In this document: piece by piece, positions 51,592 through 60,153 of the stretch
Position numbering within the stretch: the stretch's first letter is position 1
Layout: each line of letters begins with the position of its first letter
Origin: Bacteroidota bacterium
Lineage (GTDB): Bacteria; Bacteroidota; Bacteroidia; Bacteroidales; GCA-2711565
Direction: 5' to 3'
Assembly (NCBI GenBank): GCA_018816945.1
Contig: JAHIVC010000011.1
Coordinates: 28,037-92,036 of the forward strand
Length of the DNA stretch: 64,000 bases
The notes under the pieces: model-generated
Database searches by the model: none
The model's input: the letters and a program-made list of their open reading frames with translations, nothing else
Told to the model about the DNA's origin: nothing
Translations under genes and position numbers: made by a program

Positions 51592-52239
51592 ATGGCTATC
51601 GTTCAAAATCCAATTACTGGAAGATCATCCGGCCAGTTTGCCAATGCAATCTTCCAAACCCTTTTAGGGAAAAATGTCTTACGTAGTAAACCTCTTTCCA
51701 TTCAAAATCCAAGGACACTGGGTCAGCTTACCCAGAGAGCCAGATTCGCTTTAATTGTCCAGTTTTTAAGAGCCTTCCTGTCAATTATCAGGATTGGCTT
51801 TAAACTCAAGGCAATTGGTCAAAATGCTTTTAATGCTTGCATTTCTTATAATGTCTCAAAATCAATTTCTGGGACCTACCCGGATTATTCCATTGATTTT
51901 GCCAAAATAATGATTGCTCAGGGTGCATTGCTTAAAGCTGGTCATGCGCATATGGATGAGAATGTACCGCAGGCAGTCTCTATTGGAATCGATGAGAATT
52001 GTTTAATGATCGATCCGGAGTATAATGACCTGGCTTATGGATTATTCTATAACCTGACCAAAAACTCGTTTATGACCTCTATGGGTATCAATAAACGATC
52101 TGATTGGGGCGTCAACGTGGTCCCTGAATTATGGGAAGTCGGCGATGTCGTTCATGGATGGGTATTTTACACTTCACCGGACGGAAGTAAAGTATCTGAT
52201 TCGGTTTATGCCGGTTCTACAACCCTTATTGGTGGTTAA
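51592..52239 (+). CDS. DUF6266 family protein
   Basis: The ATG at 51592 gives a 215-residue protein starting MAIVQNPITGRSSGQFANAI, the signature start of DUF6266. The family has a Gly-rich opening, NPRTLGQLTQRARFALIVQF as a helix, IGQNAFNACISYN and a C-terminal beta domain. Function is unknown. An upstream in-frame ATG at 51514 overlaps the previous gene and was rejected. The gene is closed by a strong terminator and lies next to the right end of the island. Confidence 0.82.
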   Translation: MAIVQNPITGRSSGQFANAIFQTLLGKNVLRSKPLSIQNPRTLGQLTQRARFALIVQFLRAFLSIIRIGFKLKAIGQNAFNACISYNVSKSISGTYPDYSIDFAKIMIAQGALLKAGHAHMDENVPQAVSIGIDENCLMIDPEYNDLAYGLFYNLTKNSFMTSMGINKRSDWGVNVVPELWEVGDVVHGWVFYTSPDGSKVSDSVYAGSTTLIGG

Positions 52240-52241
52240 TC

Positions 52242-52270
52242 AAAAAGCCCTGCAAATTGCAGGGCTTTTT
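52242..52270 (+). terminator. rho-independent terminator after DUF6266
   Basis: The near-perfect hairpin AAAAAGCCCTGCAA/TTGCAGGGCTTTTT begins three bases after the stop codon and ends in a T run. Its AGCCCTG/CAGGGCT core is shared with the hairpin near the left island end. Confidence 0.88.
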
Positions 52271-52412
52271 CTTTCATCCTTCCAGGATTAACCTCATAAT
52301 TTTTCTCCTTCAGCTTTAAAATAATCGAAGAATTATCCAAATTATTACCTCCCTTTGCTTTCTTTTTCCCTCAATTATCCTTATCTTTATATAAATCTGA
52401 TGGTAAAATTCC

Positions 52413-52433
52413 CGTTGGACTTACTATTGGACT
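52413..52433 (+). other. putative integrase arm-type sites, right end
   Basis: GTTGGACT at 52414-52421 and TATTGGACT at 52425-52433 repeat the doublet of the left end with the same 12-base spacing and orientation. They lie about 52 bases inside attR. Confidence 0.55.
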
Positions 52434-52484
52434 TTCGTTTTTTACATCTTGTAATCGCTTAATAAAGTGATCGTTACAGTATAA

Positions 52485-52507
52485 GGTTCGAGTCCCGTCC
52501 GGACCGC
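52485..52507 (+). other. attR core (tRNA-Asp 3' end duplicate)
   Basis: These 23 bases are identical to attL at 5709-5731. There is no tRNA 5' part upstream, so this is the target-site duplicate and not a tRNA gene. It marks the right border of the island. Confidence 0.88.
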
Positions 52508-52543
52508 AAAAGGAGGAAAGATAAAATCTTTTCTCCTTTTTTT
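52508..52543 (+). terminator. original terminator of tRNA-Asp
   Basis: AAAAGGAGGAAAGAT/ATCTTTTCTCCTTTT forms a long hairpin (52508-52540) followed by T's, directly after attR. Before island insertion it would have followed the tRNA gene. A second copy lies at 52872-52907. Confidence 0.85.
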
Positions 52544-52546
52544 ATT

Positions 52547-52807
52547 ATGGGCTATTTTGTTTACATCATCCATTCTTCAAAATATGACCTGTACTATAAA
52601 GGTTACTCTACAAATCCTTATCACAGGTTATTTGAACACAACTCGGGCTTGAGCAGGTACACCAAAGCTAAAAGGCCATGGGTATTGGTATATTTGGAAG
52701 AGCTACCTGATAAAAAAACTGCCTTGATCCGTGAAAAGCAAATCAAAAAATACAATCACACCTATATCAAAATCCTGATCGGGCAACCTCAAAACTTATT
52801 GAGATAA
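52547..52807 (+). CDS. GIY-YIG nuclease-fold protein
   Basis: The 86-residue protein starts MGYFVYIIHSSKYDLYYKGY, which carries the GIY-YIG motif as YVYII/YYKGY variants. RLFEHNSGLSRYTKAKRPW and EKQIKK with the catalytic Glu region follow. Small stand-alone GIY-YIG proteins of this type are common in Bacteroidetes, often next to tRNA or rRNA genes; their biological role is unclear. A broken copy of its first bases lies at 52911. Confidence 0.87.
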   Translation: MGYFVYIIHSSKYDLYYKGYSTNPYHRLFEHNSGLSRYTKAKRPWVLVYLEELPDKKTALIREKQIKKYNHTYIKILIGQPQNLLR

Positions 52808-52808
52808 T

Positions 52809-52948
52809 AGCATGCTCCTGTCATCTCGCCAAGAGCGAGACGGGTTCGAGGCCTCTCGCCGGAGGCGAGACAAAAGGAGTAAAGATAAAATCTTTTCTCC
52901 TTTTTTTATTATGGGTTATTTTGTTTACATAATTCATACTGCGAATAG
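52809..52948 (+). pseudogene. decayed tRNA-Asp 3' part, terminator copy and GIY-YIG start fragment
   Basis: The segment reads cctgtca (anticodon loop of tRNA-Asp), palindrome TCTCGC-caaga-GCGAGA, cgggttcgag (T-arm), and a second palindrome TCTCGCC-gga-GGCGAGA. A copy of the tRNA terminator follows at 52872-52907, and atgggttattttgtttacat at 52911 matches the start of the GIY-YIG gene. It is a degraded duplicate of the tRNA-terminator-GIY-YIG unit. Confidence 0.7.
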
Positions 52949-53030
52949 TATCCTTTAAACTTAGATAGGGTATTTGCACAATGAAGTAATCAATTAATAA
53001 TTTTGTTCAAATCCATAAAACGACACCGCC

Positions 53031-54725
53031 ATGTTAAGTAGAAGTCTTAAACCAATTCTTATCACAATTTCAATTTTATTATCCTCTCTTGTGTTTTCAC
53101 AAGAAATTTTTACTGCCATCATGCAAGGCAATCTGGATAAGACAAAACAATTAATTGAGGCTGACCCGGCTAATGCTACCATTAAAAATCCCCGTGGGTT
53201 TTCCCCAATTCATTTCGCGGCAAATTTTAAACAACTTGAAATTGCCAAACTCCTGGTTGAAAATGGTGCTGATCCATTTATTGTTGGCCCAAATAAGCGA
53301 CAAGCCATTCATTGGGCTGCAGCAAACGGAAGCGCCGAAATACTAAGATGGCTCTCATCATTAGGTGCTGATTTAAACCTAAAAGATGAAACAAATAAAA
53401 CACCATTGTATATGGCTGCGACCAGGGGACACACTGAAAGTGTAAATTTTTTATTGACACAAAATGTCGAAATTCAAACTGAAGGAGATGGTGCTTTTGA
53501 ACTGTTATATTTCTCAACAATGTTTGGGTTTGAGGGTATTTTTGAAAAATTCCTGAACTCCGGTTTCGATCTAAAACAGTTAACCAAAGATGGATCAGGG
53601 CTAATGCTTGCCGCTGCGCTGAAAGGCAATATTGATTTTATTTCAAAACTATCTGATCGGGGATTAGATCTTAATCTTTTAAATGATTTTGGAGAATGTG
53701 CCCTTCATATTTCCATTATACATAAGAATTATGAAGCCATGAAAAAATTGATTGAATTAGGGGCAGATATCCATTTAAAAAACTTTGCCGGGCAAAATGC
53801 ATTAAGCTTTGCACAAAAACTTGAGTCAACCTCTTTCACGGATCATCTCAAATTAAAAGGTGCGATTCAGCATGATGATCTAATTTTAAAAGATAAGTAT
53901 CCCGGTTTTGACACTCCTGGATTAACTCCAAAACTTTTTGCACCGGGTTTGATTTCAACTTCCGATTTTGAAGAACGGGATGTGATGTTTTCACCAGATT
54001 TTAAAGAATTTTATTTTACCCGTTATTCTCGAATAACCCAAATGCCCATGACGGTTCAATTGATGAACTTTGAAAACGGTCAGTGGTCAAAACCTGTAGC
54101 CGCAGCATTCTCCGGAAAATTCAATGCAGCAGAGTGTTTTATCAGCCACGATAACAAGAACCTTTATTTTATCTCTCAACGCTCGCAGGATGGCACAGAC
54201 ATTCCATCTCCCTGGGAAATATGGATAGCTGACCGTATCAATGGTGACTGGGATAATTTTCGATTATTTGACACTACACAGTTAAAAGGTTGTTTTTATC
54301 CCAGCCTGACAAAGAATGGAGAATTGCTTTATACGGGAGTGGGTAATGATCTTTACCTTTCAAAAATAGAAAATGGGAAAGTAGTTGATCCTATAAAACT
54401 AGGGCCTGAAATAAATACAGCTGATGGTGAATACAATGCCATGATTTCACCCAATGGCGACTACATCATATTTACCTCACACGGATTCGAAGATCATTTT
54501 GGAGGTGGTGATTTGTACATCAGTTTCAGAAAAGACGACAATAGCTGGACACCATCAATCAATATGGGACCAGAAATAAATACTGCTGCAACTGAGTATT
54601 GTCCGAATGTTTCACCTGATGAGAAATATTTCTTCTTTACCAGCAATAAAAAAGGTACCGAAGATATTTATTGGGTAGATGCAGAAATTATTAATCAACT
54701 CAAAAAGGAAGCTTTCAGAAAATAG
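53031..54725 (+). CDS. exported ankyrin-repeat protein fused to PD40 propeller
   Basis: The 564-residue protein has a signal peptide (ending near LVFSQE). Residues 25-285 hold about seven ankyrin repeats, for example GFSPIHFAANFKQLEIAKLL and KTPLYMAATRGHTESVNFLL. Residues 295-564 are a PD40 propeller whose start, YPGFDTPGLTPKLFAPGLIS, parallels the island PD40 proteins. The tail DIYWVDAEIINQLKKEAFRK corresponds to the island tail DIYWISAKIIEELRPKK but is diverged. It lies outside the island, so it shows that the tail sequence is native to the propeller family. Confidence 0.88.
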   Translation: MLSRSLKPILITISILLSSLVFSQEIFTAIMQGNLDKTKQLIEADPANATIKNPRGFSPIHFAANFKQLEIAKLLVENGADPFIVGPNKRQAIHWAAANGSAEILRWLSSLGADLNLKDETNKTPLYMAATRGHTESVNFLLTQNVEIQTEGDGAFELLYFSTMFGFEGIFEKFLNSGFDLKQLTKDGSGLMLAAALKGNIDFISKLSDRGLDLNLLNDFGECALHISIIHKNYEAMKKLIELGADIHLKNFAGQNALSFAQKLESTSFTDHLKLKGAIQHDDLILKDKYPGFDTPGLTPKLFAPGLISTSDFEERDVMFSPDFKEFYFTRYSRITQMPMTVQLMNFENGQWSKPVAAAFSGKFNAAECFISHDNKNLYFISQRSQDGTDIPSPWEIWIADRINGDWDNFRLFDTTQLKGCFYPSLTKNGELLYTGVGNDLYLSKIENGKVVDPIKLGPEINTADGEYNAMISPNGDYIIFTSHGFEDHFGGGDLYISFRKDDNSWTPSINMGPEINTAATEYCPNVSPDEKYFFFTSNKKGTEDIYWVDAEIINQLKKEAFRK

Positions 54726-54764
54726 TATTTTTTAAAAGTCAATTCTCACGCTTGCTTTTTTTCA

Positions 54765-56120
54765 CTAATCCCGAAATGTTAAAGTGATTGTGGTGCCTTT
54801 CGCCTCAACAGATCTGACTTCTATGGTACCATTATGCATTTTCATAATCTGTTTTGACAAACTTAATCCTATTCCTGATCCTTCTCTTTTGGTAGTATAA
54901 AAAGGGATAAAAATATTTTCGAGAATATCCTGATTCATCCCTGAGCCATTATCAGCTATTTCAACCATGGTTCTGTTTTCAAAATCAACGCTCTTTAAAC
55001 TGATTTTCGCCAACCCGCTTTCAGATTTTTCTAAAGCATCCATCGAATTTTTAAGGATATTGATCAGCAATTGTTCGATCAGCTTAATATCCAAATCTAA
55101 ATCCGCTATCCCGTCGTTTGCTTCTAAAACAATTTTAATGTTTTTATCTTCAAATCCTGGCCTCAGTAAGTCAATAACATTTTGGATTATCTGTTTAAGA
55201 TTCGCTTTTTCGAACTTCGGAGCAGGCATATTAGTATAACTTTTGGTCGCTTTAACAAATTCAACGATTCCCTTGCTGCGCTTTTCTATGGTTTTCAGAC
55301 TGTGTCTTAAGTCGCTTTGATCTTCCTGATTCAAAGAAGTCAAATCTTTTTCATTTCCTTTTTCATCCAGCAACAATTGATTTGTAACCCCTGCCAATGT
55401 TGAGATTGGAATCGCAGTATTCATTATTTCGTGGGTCAATACCCTCACCAATTTTCGCCACGAATCCAGTTCTTGCTCTTCCAATTCAAATCTCACATCC
55501 CTTATGGAGACTAATTTATAAGGTTTATCTTGCAATTTAAATTCTGTGGCATGAATTGAAACATTATAGATAGTACCCAATTTGCTGAATTTGTAAAGTT
55601 TTTTCTGTCCACCTCTTATTTCTTTAACAATCGACGAAAGAGGTTGATCAAACCGTTCAATCACATTTATTTTTTGAATATTGGAACGATTAAAAAACCG
55701 TTTTGCTGCTTCATTCAAAATCACGATGTTTTCCTCTTTGTCAAAACAAAGAAGAACAATATTTATGTGTTCAACAATGGTTTGTAAGTACGAATGATTG
55801 CGCTCTTTTTCAGTGCTTAAATTACGGTAAACACTGATCAGATCATCAAAAGCCTTTGCAAGATCATCATTCTTTCTACGCAATTTATAGGTGTTTTTAA
55901 ACTCTCCGAAAGTTATAGCACTTATAAAATTGTAAAGTTCACGTTTGCTTCTTTCCGATTCGCGGATAAGTAAAACCGAGCTTAAAATCACCAGTAAAAA
56001 AGCCCAACCCGACAACAGCCAAAAGGGCGAAGCAATAGCAAAATAAAGGCTTGCAATACTGCTTGAAACAAGCAATACAATATAAACAATCAATTTTATC
56101 CTAAAAAGATTAAAGTTCAT
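54765..56120 (-). CDS. NtrY/NtrB-like sensor histidine kinase
   Basis: The 451-residue protein has two N-terminal helices (IVYIVLLVSSSIASLYFAIA and WAFLLVILSSVLLI) without a periplasmic domain. A PAS-like region follows at about 105-215, then the H-box VRVLTHEIMNTAIPI near residue 230. The ATPase domain has LINILKNSMDALE, VEIADNGSGM and GSGIGLSLSKQIM. It pairs with the overlapping NtrC-type regulator upstream, sharing 11 bases, and would control its phosphorylation. The input is probably intracellular or membrane-borne. Confidence 0.92.
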   Translation of the reverse strand: MNFNLFRIKLIVYIVLLVSSSIASLYFAIASPFWLLSGWAFLLVILSSVLLIRESERSKRELYNFISAITFGEFKNTYKLRRKNDDLAKAFDDLISVYRNLSTEKERNHSYLQTIVEHINIVLLCFDKEENIVILNEAAKRFFNRSNIQKINVIERFDQPLSSIVKEIRGGQKKLYKFSKLGTIYNVSIHATEFKLQDKPYKLVSIRDVRFELEEQELDSWRKLVRVLTHEIMNTAIPISTLAGVTNQLLLDEKGNEKDLTSLNQEDQSDLRHSLKTIEKRSKGIVEFVKATKSYTNMPAPKFEKANLKQIIQNVIDLLRPGFEDKNIKIVLEANDGIADLDLDIKLIEQLLINILKNSMDALEKSESGLAKISLKSVDFENRTMVEIADNGSGMNQDILENIFIPFYTTKREGSGIGLSLSKQIMKMHNGTIEVRSVEAKGTTITLTFRD

Positions 56121-57483
56121 ATTTTTTCATTTTCCGGTATAAAGTGCTTCGTCCATAGCCCAGTATTTTAGATGCTTCTGTCATATTCCAGTTCACTGCT
56201 TTTAAGGCTTTTTGTATTGCTTCTTTCTCCACATTTTCAATGTGAAAATTAACTACCTTATCTTGTTGTTCATTTGGGACATTTAACAGAATTGCATTTT
56301 CATCAATGAAAATGTCATTATTCATAATTACAGCCCGTTCAACCAAATGTTGCAGTTCACGGATATTTCCCGGCCAATAGTACAACTGCAATTTACGAAT
56401 CGCTTTTTCGGTAAATTTTTGTCCAACTTTATCATATTTTTTGTTAAAGAGATGGAGAAAGTGATTTACCAAAAGTGGAATATCTTCAGTCCGCTGTCTC
56501 AAAGGTGGCAAATTTATTTCAACAGTATTGATACGATAGAGTAAATCCTGTCGGAATTCTTCTCTGGCAAGCATTTGATAAATGGGTTTATTGGTTGCAC
56601 AAATTAATCGTATGTCAATATTTTGAGCTTGACTTGAACCCACTTTATAAACCGCTCTATTTTGAATAACCGAAAGCAGTTTCGATTGTAGATTCAAGTT
56701 CAGGTTTCCTATTTCGTCCAGAAAAAGAGTACCTCGATGTGCCATTTGAAATCGACCCATTCGATCTTCGCTTGCATCGGTAAAAGCTCCCTTGTTATGT
56801 CCGAATAATTCCGATTCAAAAAGGTTTTCCGGAATAGCACCTAAATCAACATTTATGAACATTTCCGAAGCACGTTTTGATTTTCGATGAATACTTCGGG
56901 CAACCAACTCTTTTCCTGTGCCATTCTCTCCAAGAATTAACACATCAGCGTCTGTTTTGGCTACTTTATTAATGGCTTCGAAAACAGGCAGCATGCTTTT
57001 AGCTTTACTGATAAGTTCGCCAAAGGGTTGGTCTAAATCAAAAGACAAGGCTTTTTTGATCTGGGTAAGGTTTTTATTTTCCTTTTTAGCCCGGCTCAGT
57101 TCGAAAACAGATTGCACGGTAGCAAGTAATCTTTCCTGCTCCCAGGGCTTAACTAAAAAGTCAATGGCCCCTTCTTTCATGGCTTCAACTGCTAACTGAA
57201 TATCACCATAAGCCGTATTCATTAATACATGTGCTCCTGGATCAACGGAAAGGATTTTCCTTAACCAAAATAATCCTTCATTTCCGCTCGTCTGACCAAA
57301 CGAGAAATTCATATCCAATATGATGACATCAAAATGATGCTCGAGTAAAAGATCAGGGATTTTATCAGGCTCAGTAAGGGTAATTACTTCAGAAAAATGA
57401 AGCTTTAATATCAAGCGGGCGGTATGCAAAACATCCACATCATCATCTACAAACAAAATTTTACCTGAAATTTTGGCGGCCAT
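56110..57483 (-). CDS. sigma-54-dependent NtrC-family response regulator
   Basis: The 457-residue protein has a receiver domain (FVDDDVDVLHTARLILKLHF, VIILDMNFS with the phosphoacceptor Asp, DFLVKPWEQ) in residues 1-125. A central AAA+ domain follows with Walker A GENGTGKELVARSIH, the sigma-54 contact loop ESELFGHNKGAFTDAS and Walker B GTLFLDEIGN. A C-terminal Fis-type helix-turn-helix (MTEASKILGYGRSTLYRKMK) ends it. It activates sigma-54 promoters; a matching promoter lies divergently upstream of the permease gene. Confidence 0.95.
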   Translation of the reverse strand: MAAKISGKILFVDDDVDVLHTARLILKLHFSEVITLTEPDKIPDLLLEHHFDVIILDMNFSFGQTSGNEGLFWLRKILSVDPGAHVLMNTAYGDIQLAVEAMKEGAIDFLVKPWEQERLLATVQSVFELSRAKKENKNLTQIKKALSFDLDQPFGELISKAKSMLPVFEAINKVAKTDADVLILGENGTGKELVARSIHRKSKRASEMFINVDLGAIPENLFESELFGHNKGAFTDASEDRMGRFQMAHRGTLFLDEIGNLNLNLQSKLLSVIQNRAVYKVGSSQAQNIDIRLICATNKPIYQMLAREEFRQDLLYRINTVEINLPPLRQRTEDIPLLVNHFLHLFNKKYDKVGQKFTEKAIRKLQLYYWPGNIRELQHLVERAVIMNNDIFIDENAILLNVPNEQQDKVVNFHIENVEKEAIQKALKAVNWNMTEASKILGYGRSTLYRKMKKYEL

Positions 57484-57512
57484 TGATGTATTTTTTTACA
57501 AATGTACGAAAC

Positions 57513-57550
57513 GTATCAACATGATACAATATTGCGTATCATTTTGACAC
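57513..57550. promoter_or_regulatory. two palindromic activator sites (putative NtrC-type enhancer)
   Basis: GTATCA-ACA-TGATAC at 57513-57527 is a perfect 6+6 inverted repeat. GTATCA-TTT-TGACAC at 57536-57550 is a near copy whose centre is 23 bases away, about two helical turns. They lie between the regulator gene and the sigma-54 promoter, about 80-115 bases upstream of the -12 element, the normal position for enhancer sites. Confidence 0.65.
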
Positions 57551-57613
57551 ACCCCTTTGTTGAAATTGCAAACAATTATTTATATTGCATTATATTACAA
57601 TACTTTAACAAAA

Positions 57614-57630
57614 TTGGCATGTTTAATGCA
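57614..57630 (+). promoter_or_regulatory. sigma-54 promoter of the permease gene
   Basis: TTGGCATGTTTAATGCA fits the -24/-12 consensus TTGGCACG-N4-TTGCA. The GG (57616-57617) and GC (57628-57629) are separated by exactly 10 bases. Transcription would start about 12 bases before the permease ATG. Confidence 0.72.
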
Positions 57631-57652
57631 AATATAAAATAAATAAATAACT

Positions 57653-60040
57653 ATGATACAATATTATTTAAAATTGGCCATTAGAAATATCCTTAGACAA
57701 AAGATATATTCTATCATAAACATTTTAGGACTTGCCATTGGGCTATTTGTTTTTTTAATTATTGCACTTTATGTAAAAAACGAATACAGTTACGACAGAT
57801 TTAATCCAAATTATAAACGTATTTACAGGATGGAATTGGGTGATTGGTGTGTGATTCCGCCTGGAATAGCAAAGAATGTGGATGGTAAAATTCCAGAAAT
57901 TGATAAAATTTGTCGATTTCGAAATCTGGACAGTGGCTCATTAAAATTTACCTCCGAAAATAATGTAGAGAAAGCAATTACTGCAGACATAATCGGGGCT
58001 GTAGATTCAACATTTTTCGACATTTTTAAATTAACATTGATTTCAGGTGACCCCCAAAAAGCACTAACAGAACCGAATTCTATTGTAATTACTGAGAAAA
58101 TTGCTAAAGCACTATTCGGAAATGAAGATCCATTAAATAAAGTAATTAATTATGCTAACCGGGCAAATATGAAAATTACTGGTGTAATTGAAGACCCAAA
58201 AAATTTTCATATTCAGTGCGATGCATATTTATCTATGACAACTTTGTACGCTGCTATGGGTCAAAAAAGTATGGAAACACTTGGTTATCGCAATTATCTC
58301 ACCTACTTTCTTTTTTATGATGATTACAATGCTGAAACAGTACGTGATAAAATCTTTACATTCTTAAAAGAATTTGACGACCAAAAAACCTTAATAAAAG
58401 AAAATTGGACCCCATCAAATATTATTTTAAGGCCTTTAAAAAATATTTACTTTTTTAAGGATGCTAAGTATGAATTTGCCGTAAAACATGGCAACAAACC
58501 AATAGTTAATGCATTTATTATCATTGCAATCTTTATACTGGTTATAGCCATGATAAACTTCATCAATTTAACAACGGCAAGAGCATTAAATCGAGCCCGC
58601 GAAGTTGGAGTCAAAAAAGTACTTGGTTCTTCAAAACAAAAACTGATTTTACAATTTCTTACAGAATCAATATTTATAAGTTTTATTGCTATAATTCTTG
58701 CCATCACCATGCTTCAAGTTCTTTTACCCGAATTCAACAATTTAACTTTGACAAATCTTAATTTGCATGATACTATTTTCACTACTCCTGGTATAATTCT
58801 AATTTTATTGACTTCGATTGTAGTTGGGTTACTTGCAGGATTATATCCTGCAATATATATGTCTTTATTTAAACCATTAATTGTATTGAGGGGCATTTTA
58901 AATGTTGGGGGGAAAATAGGTTATTTTCGTAAAGTGTTGATTATACTACAGTTTATTATTGCATCCATTTTGATTTCCGGTACTTTATCAATATACAAAC
59001 AGATTTCTTATCTCAAAAACAAGGATTTAGGATTTGACAAAGAAAATATTGTCAATTTGCAATTAAGTGGCCCAACACGTTTATCAACTGAAACTTTTAA
59101 AAAAGAACTACTCCAAAATCCGAATATTTCGAAGGTGTCATTTTCAGAAGGAATTCCTGGTAATACAAATACGACCATGAGTATTAAATGGAAAGATGAA
59201 CCGTTAGGCATGAGAATATCCTCTGCAGATCCGGATTTTTTCGAAACATTAAATATTAAAATTAAAGAAGGAAGGGGATTTTCCTGGGATTTAACTACCG
59301 ACAGGAGAAACACCTGCTTAATAAATGAAACTGCTGCTAAAATGATCGGATGGGACGATCCTGTGGGAAAAACTGTGCAGTTGCCAAGCTCAAACTATTT
59401 GTTGCCTCAGCACTTTACAGTAATTGGATTATTTGAAGATTATCACCTGGAATCTTTACATGTACCTGTTGTACCTTTGGTAATTTTTTGGGCAGACAGT
59501 ACTTACCGGAAGGCGAGCATCAAAATTTCTTCTGCCAATATTCCCGAAACAATTGACTATATCGAAAAAATTTGGAATAATAACAATCCTGGATTCCCAT
59601 TTGAATATACTTTTCTTAACCAACAGTTTGACCAAATGTACAAATCGGAAGAACGTATGCAAAAAATTGCTATCTATTTTTCAATTCTGGCAATTCTTAT
59701 TGCTTGTCTTGGATTGTTAGGGTTATCAGCTTTTATGACTCAATTAAGATTTAAAGAAATCGGTATCCGAAAAGTTTTGGGTTCATCAATTAAACAAATT
59801 GTCACCAAATTGTCCCATGAATTTGCTTTTCTTGTTATTATCGCTAATATTATTGCAATTCCATTGGGATGGTTGATCTTAAATACATGGCTTAAGGATT
59901 ACCCATACCGTATATCCATTCAATGGTGGGTTTTCCCGGTTGCATTAATTACTACTATGATCATAGCATTGCTAACGGTGAGTTTCCATTCATTGAAAGC
60001 AGCCTTAAGCAATCCGGTAGATGCTATCAGGCATGAATAA
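57653..60040 (+). CDS. MacB/FtsX-type ABC transporter permease
   Basis: The 795-residue protein has the double MacB_PCD-FtsX layout of large Bacteroidetes permeases. Helix 1 lies in IINILGLAIGLFVFLIIALY, followed by a periplasmic domain, then three helices with NLTTARALNRAREVGVKKVL and GSSKQKLILQF. A second periplasmic domain and a second three-helix block with RFKEIGIRKVLGSSIKQIV follow. The ATPase subunit is not in the window. Position behind a sigma-54 promoter beside an NtrC-type system suggests stress-induced export or lipoprotein handling. Confidence 0.92.
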   Translation: MIQYYLKLAIRNILRQKIYSIINILGLAIGLFVFLIIALYVKNEYSYDRFNPNYKRIYRMELGDWCVIPPGIAKNVDGKIPEIDKICRFRNLDSGSLKFTSENNVEKAITADIIGAVDSTFFDIFKLTLISGDPQKALTEPNSIVITEKIAKALFGNEDPLNKVINYANRANMKITGVIEDPKNFHIQCDAYLSMTTLYAAMGQKSMETLGYRNYLTYFLFYDDYNAETVRDKIFTFLKEFDDQKTLIKENWTPSNIILRPLKNIYFFKDAKYEFAVKHGNKPIVNAFIIIAIFILVIAMINFINLTTARALNRAREVGVKKVLGSSKQKLILQFLTESIFISFIAIILAITMLQVLLPEFNNLTLTNLNLHDTIFTTPGIILILLTSIVVGLLAGLYPAIYMSLFKPLIVLRGILNVGGKIGYFRKVLIILQFIIASILISGTLSIYKQISYLKNKDLGFDKENIVNLQLSGPTRLSTETFKKELLQNPNISKVSFSEGIPGNTNTTMSIKWKDEPLGMRISSADPDFFETLNIKIKEGRGFSWDLTTDRRNTCLINETAAKMIGWDDPVGKTVQLPSSNYLLPQHFTVIGLFEDYHLESLHVPVVPLVIFWADSTYRKASIKISSANIPETIDYIEKIWNNNNPGFPFEYTFLNQQFDQMYKSEERMQKIAIYFSILAILIACLGLLGLSAFMTQLRFKEIGIRKVLGSSIKQIVTKLSHEFAFLVIIANIIAIPLGWLILNTWLKDYPYRISIQWWVFPVALITTMIIALLTVSFHSLKAALSNPVDAIRHE

Positions 60041-60077
60041 ATAATAAGAGATCAGGAAATTAAAATTTAGCAAAAAT

Positions 60078-60107
60078 TTTGTTGAATAATAAATTTATGT
60101 ATCTTTG
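60078..60107 (+). promoter_or_regulatory. promoter of rpsT
   Basis: TTTG at 60078-60081 and TATCTTTG at 60100-60107 are 18 bases apart, a strong Bacteroidetes promoter, 46 bases before the ATG. Confidence 0.72.
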
Positions 60108-60153
60108 CAGCCCGAAAATGAAAGTAAAAATAGATATTTAATTTAAAGAACCT

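Larger units (their letters stand above)
5709..52507 (+). mobile_element. 46.8-kb integrative genomic island in tRNA-Asp
   Basis: The 23-base 3' end of tRNA-Asp occurs exactly again at 52485-52507, followed by a terminator hairpin that would naturally follow the tRNA. A tyrosine recombinase gene starts 233 bases inside the left end. Toxin-antitoxin pairs sit near both ends, and paired TATTGGACT motifs lie inside each end. No conjugation, phage structural or replication genes are visible, so the element is either mobilised by others or fixed. The cargo is mainly exported hydrolases and propellers arranged in a repeat-linked array. Confidence 0.88.

Noticed and set aside
52485..52507. A second tRNA-Asp at the right island end
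   Set aside because: Only the 3' 23 bases are present; the sequence upstream cannot form D- or anticodon arms, so it is attR.
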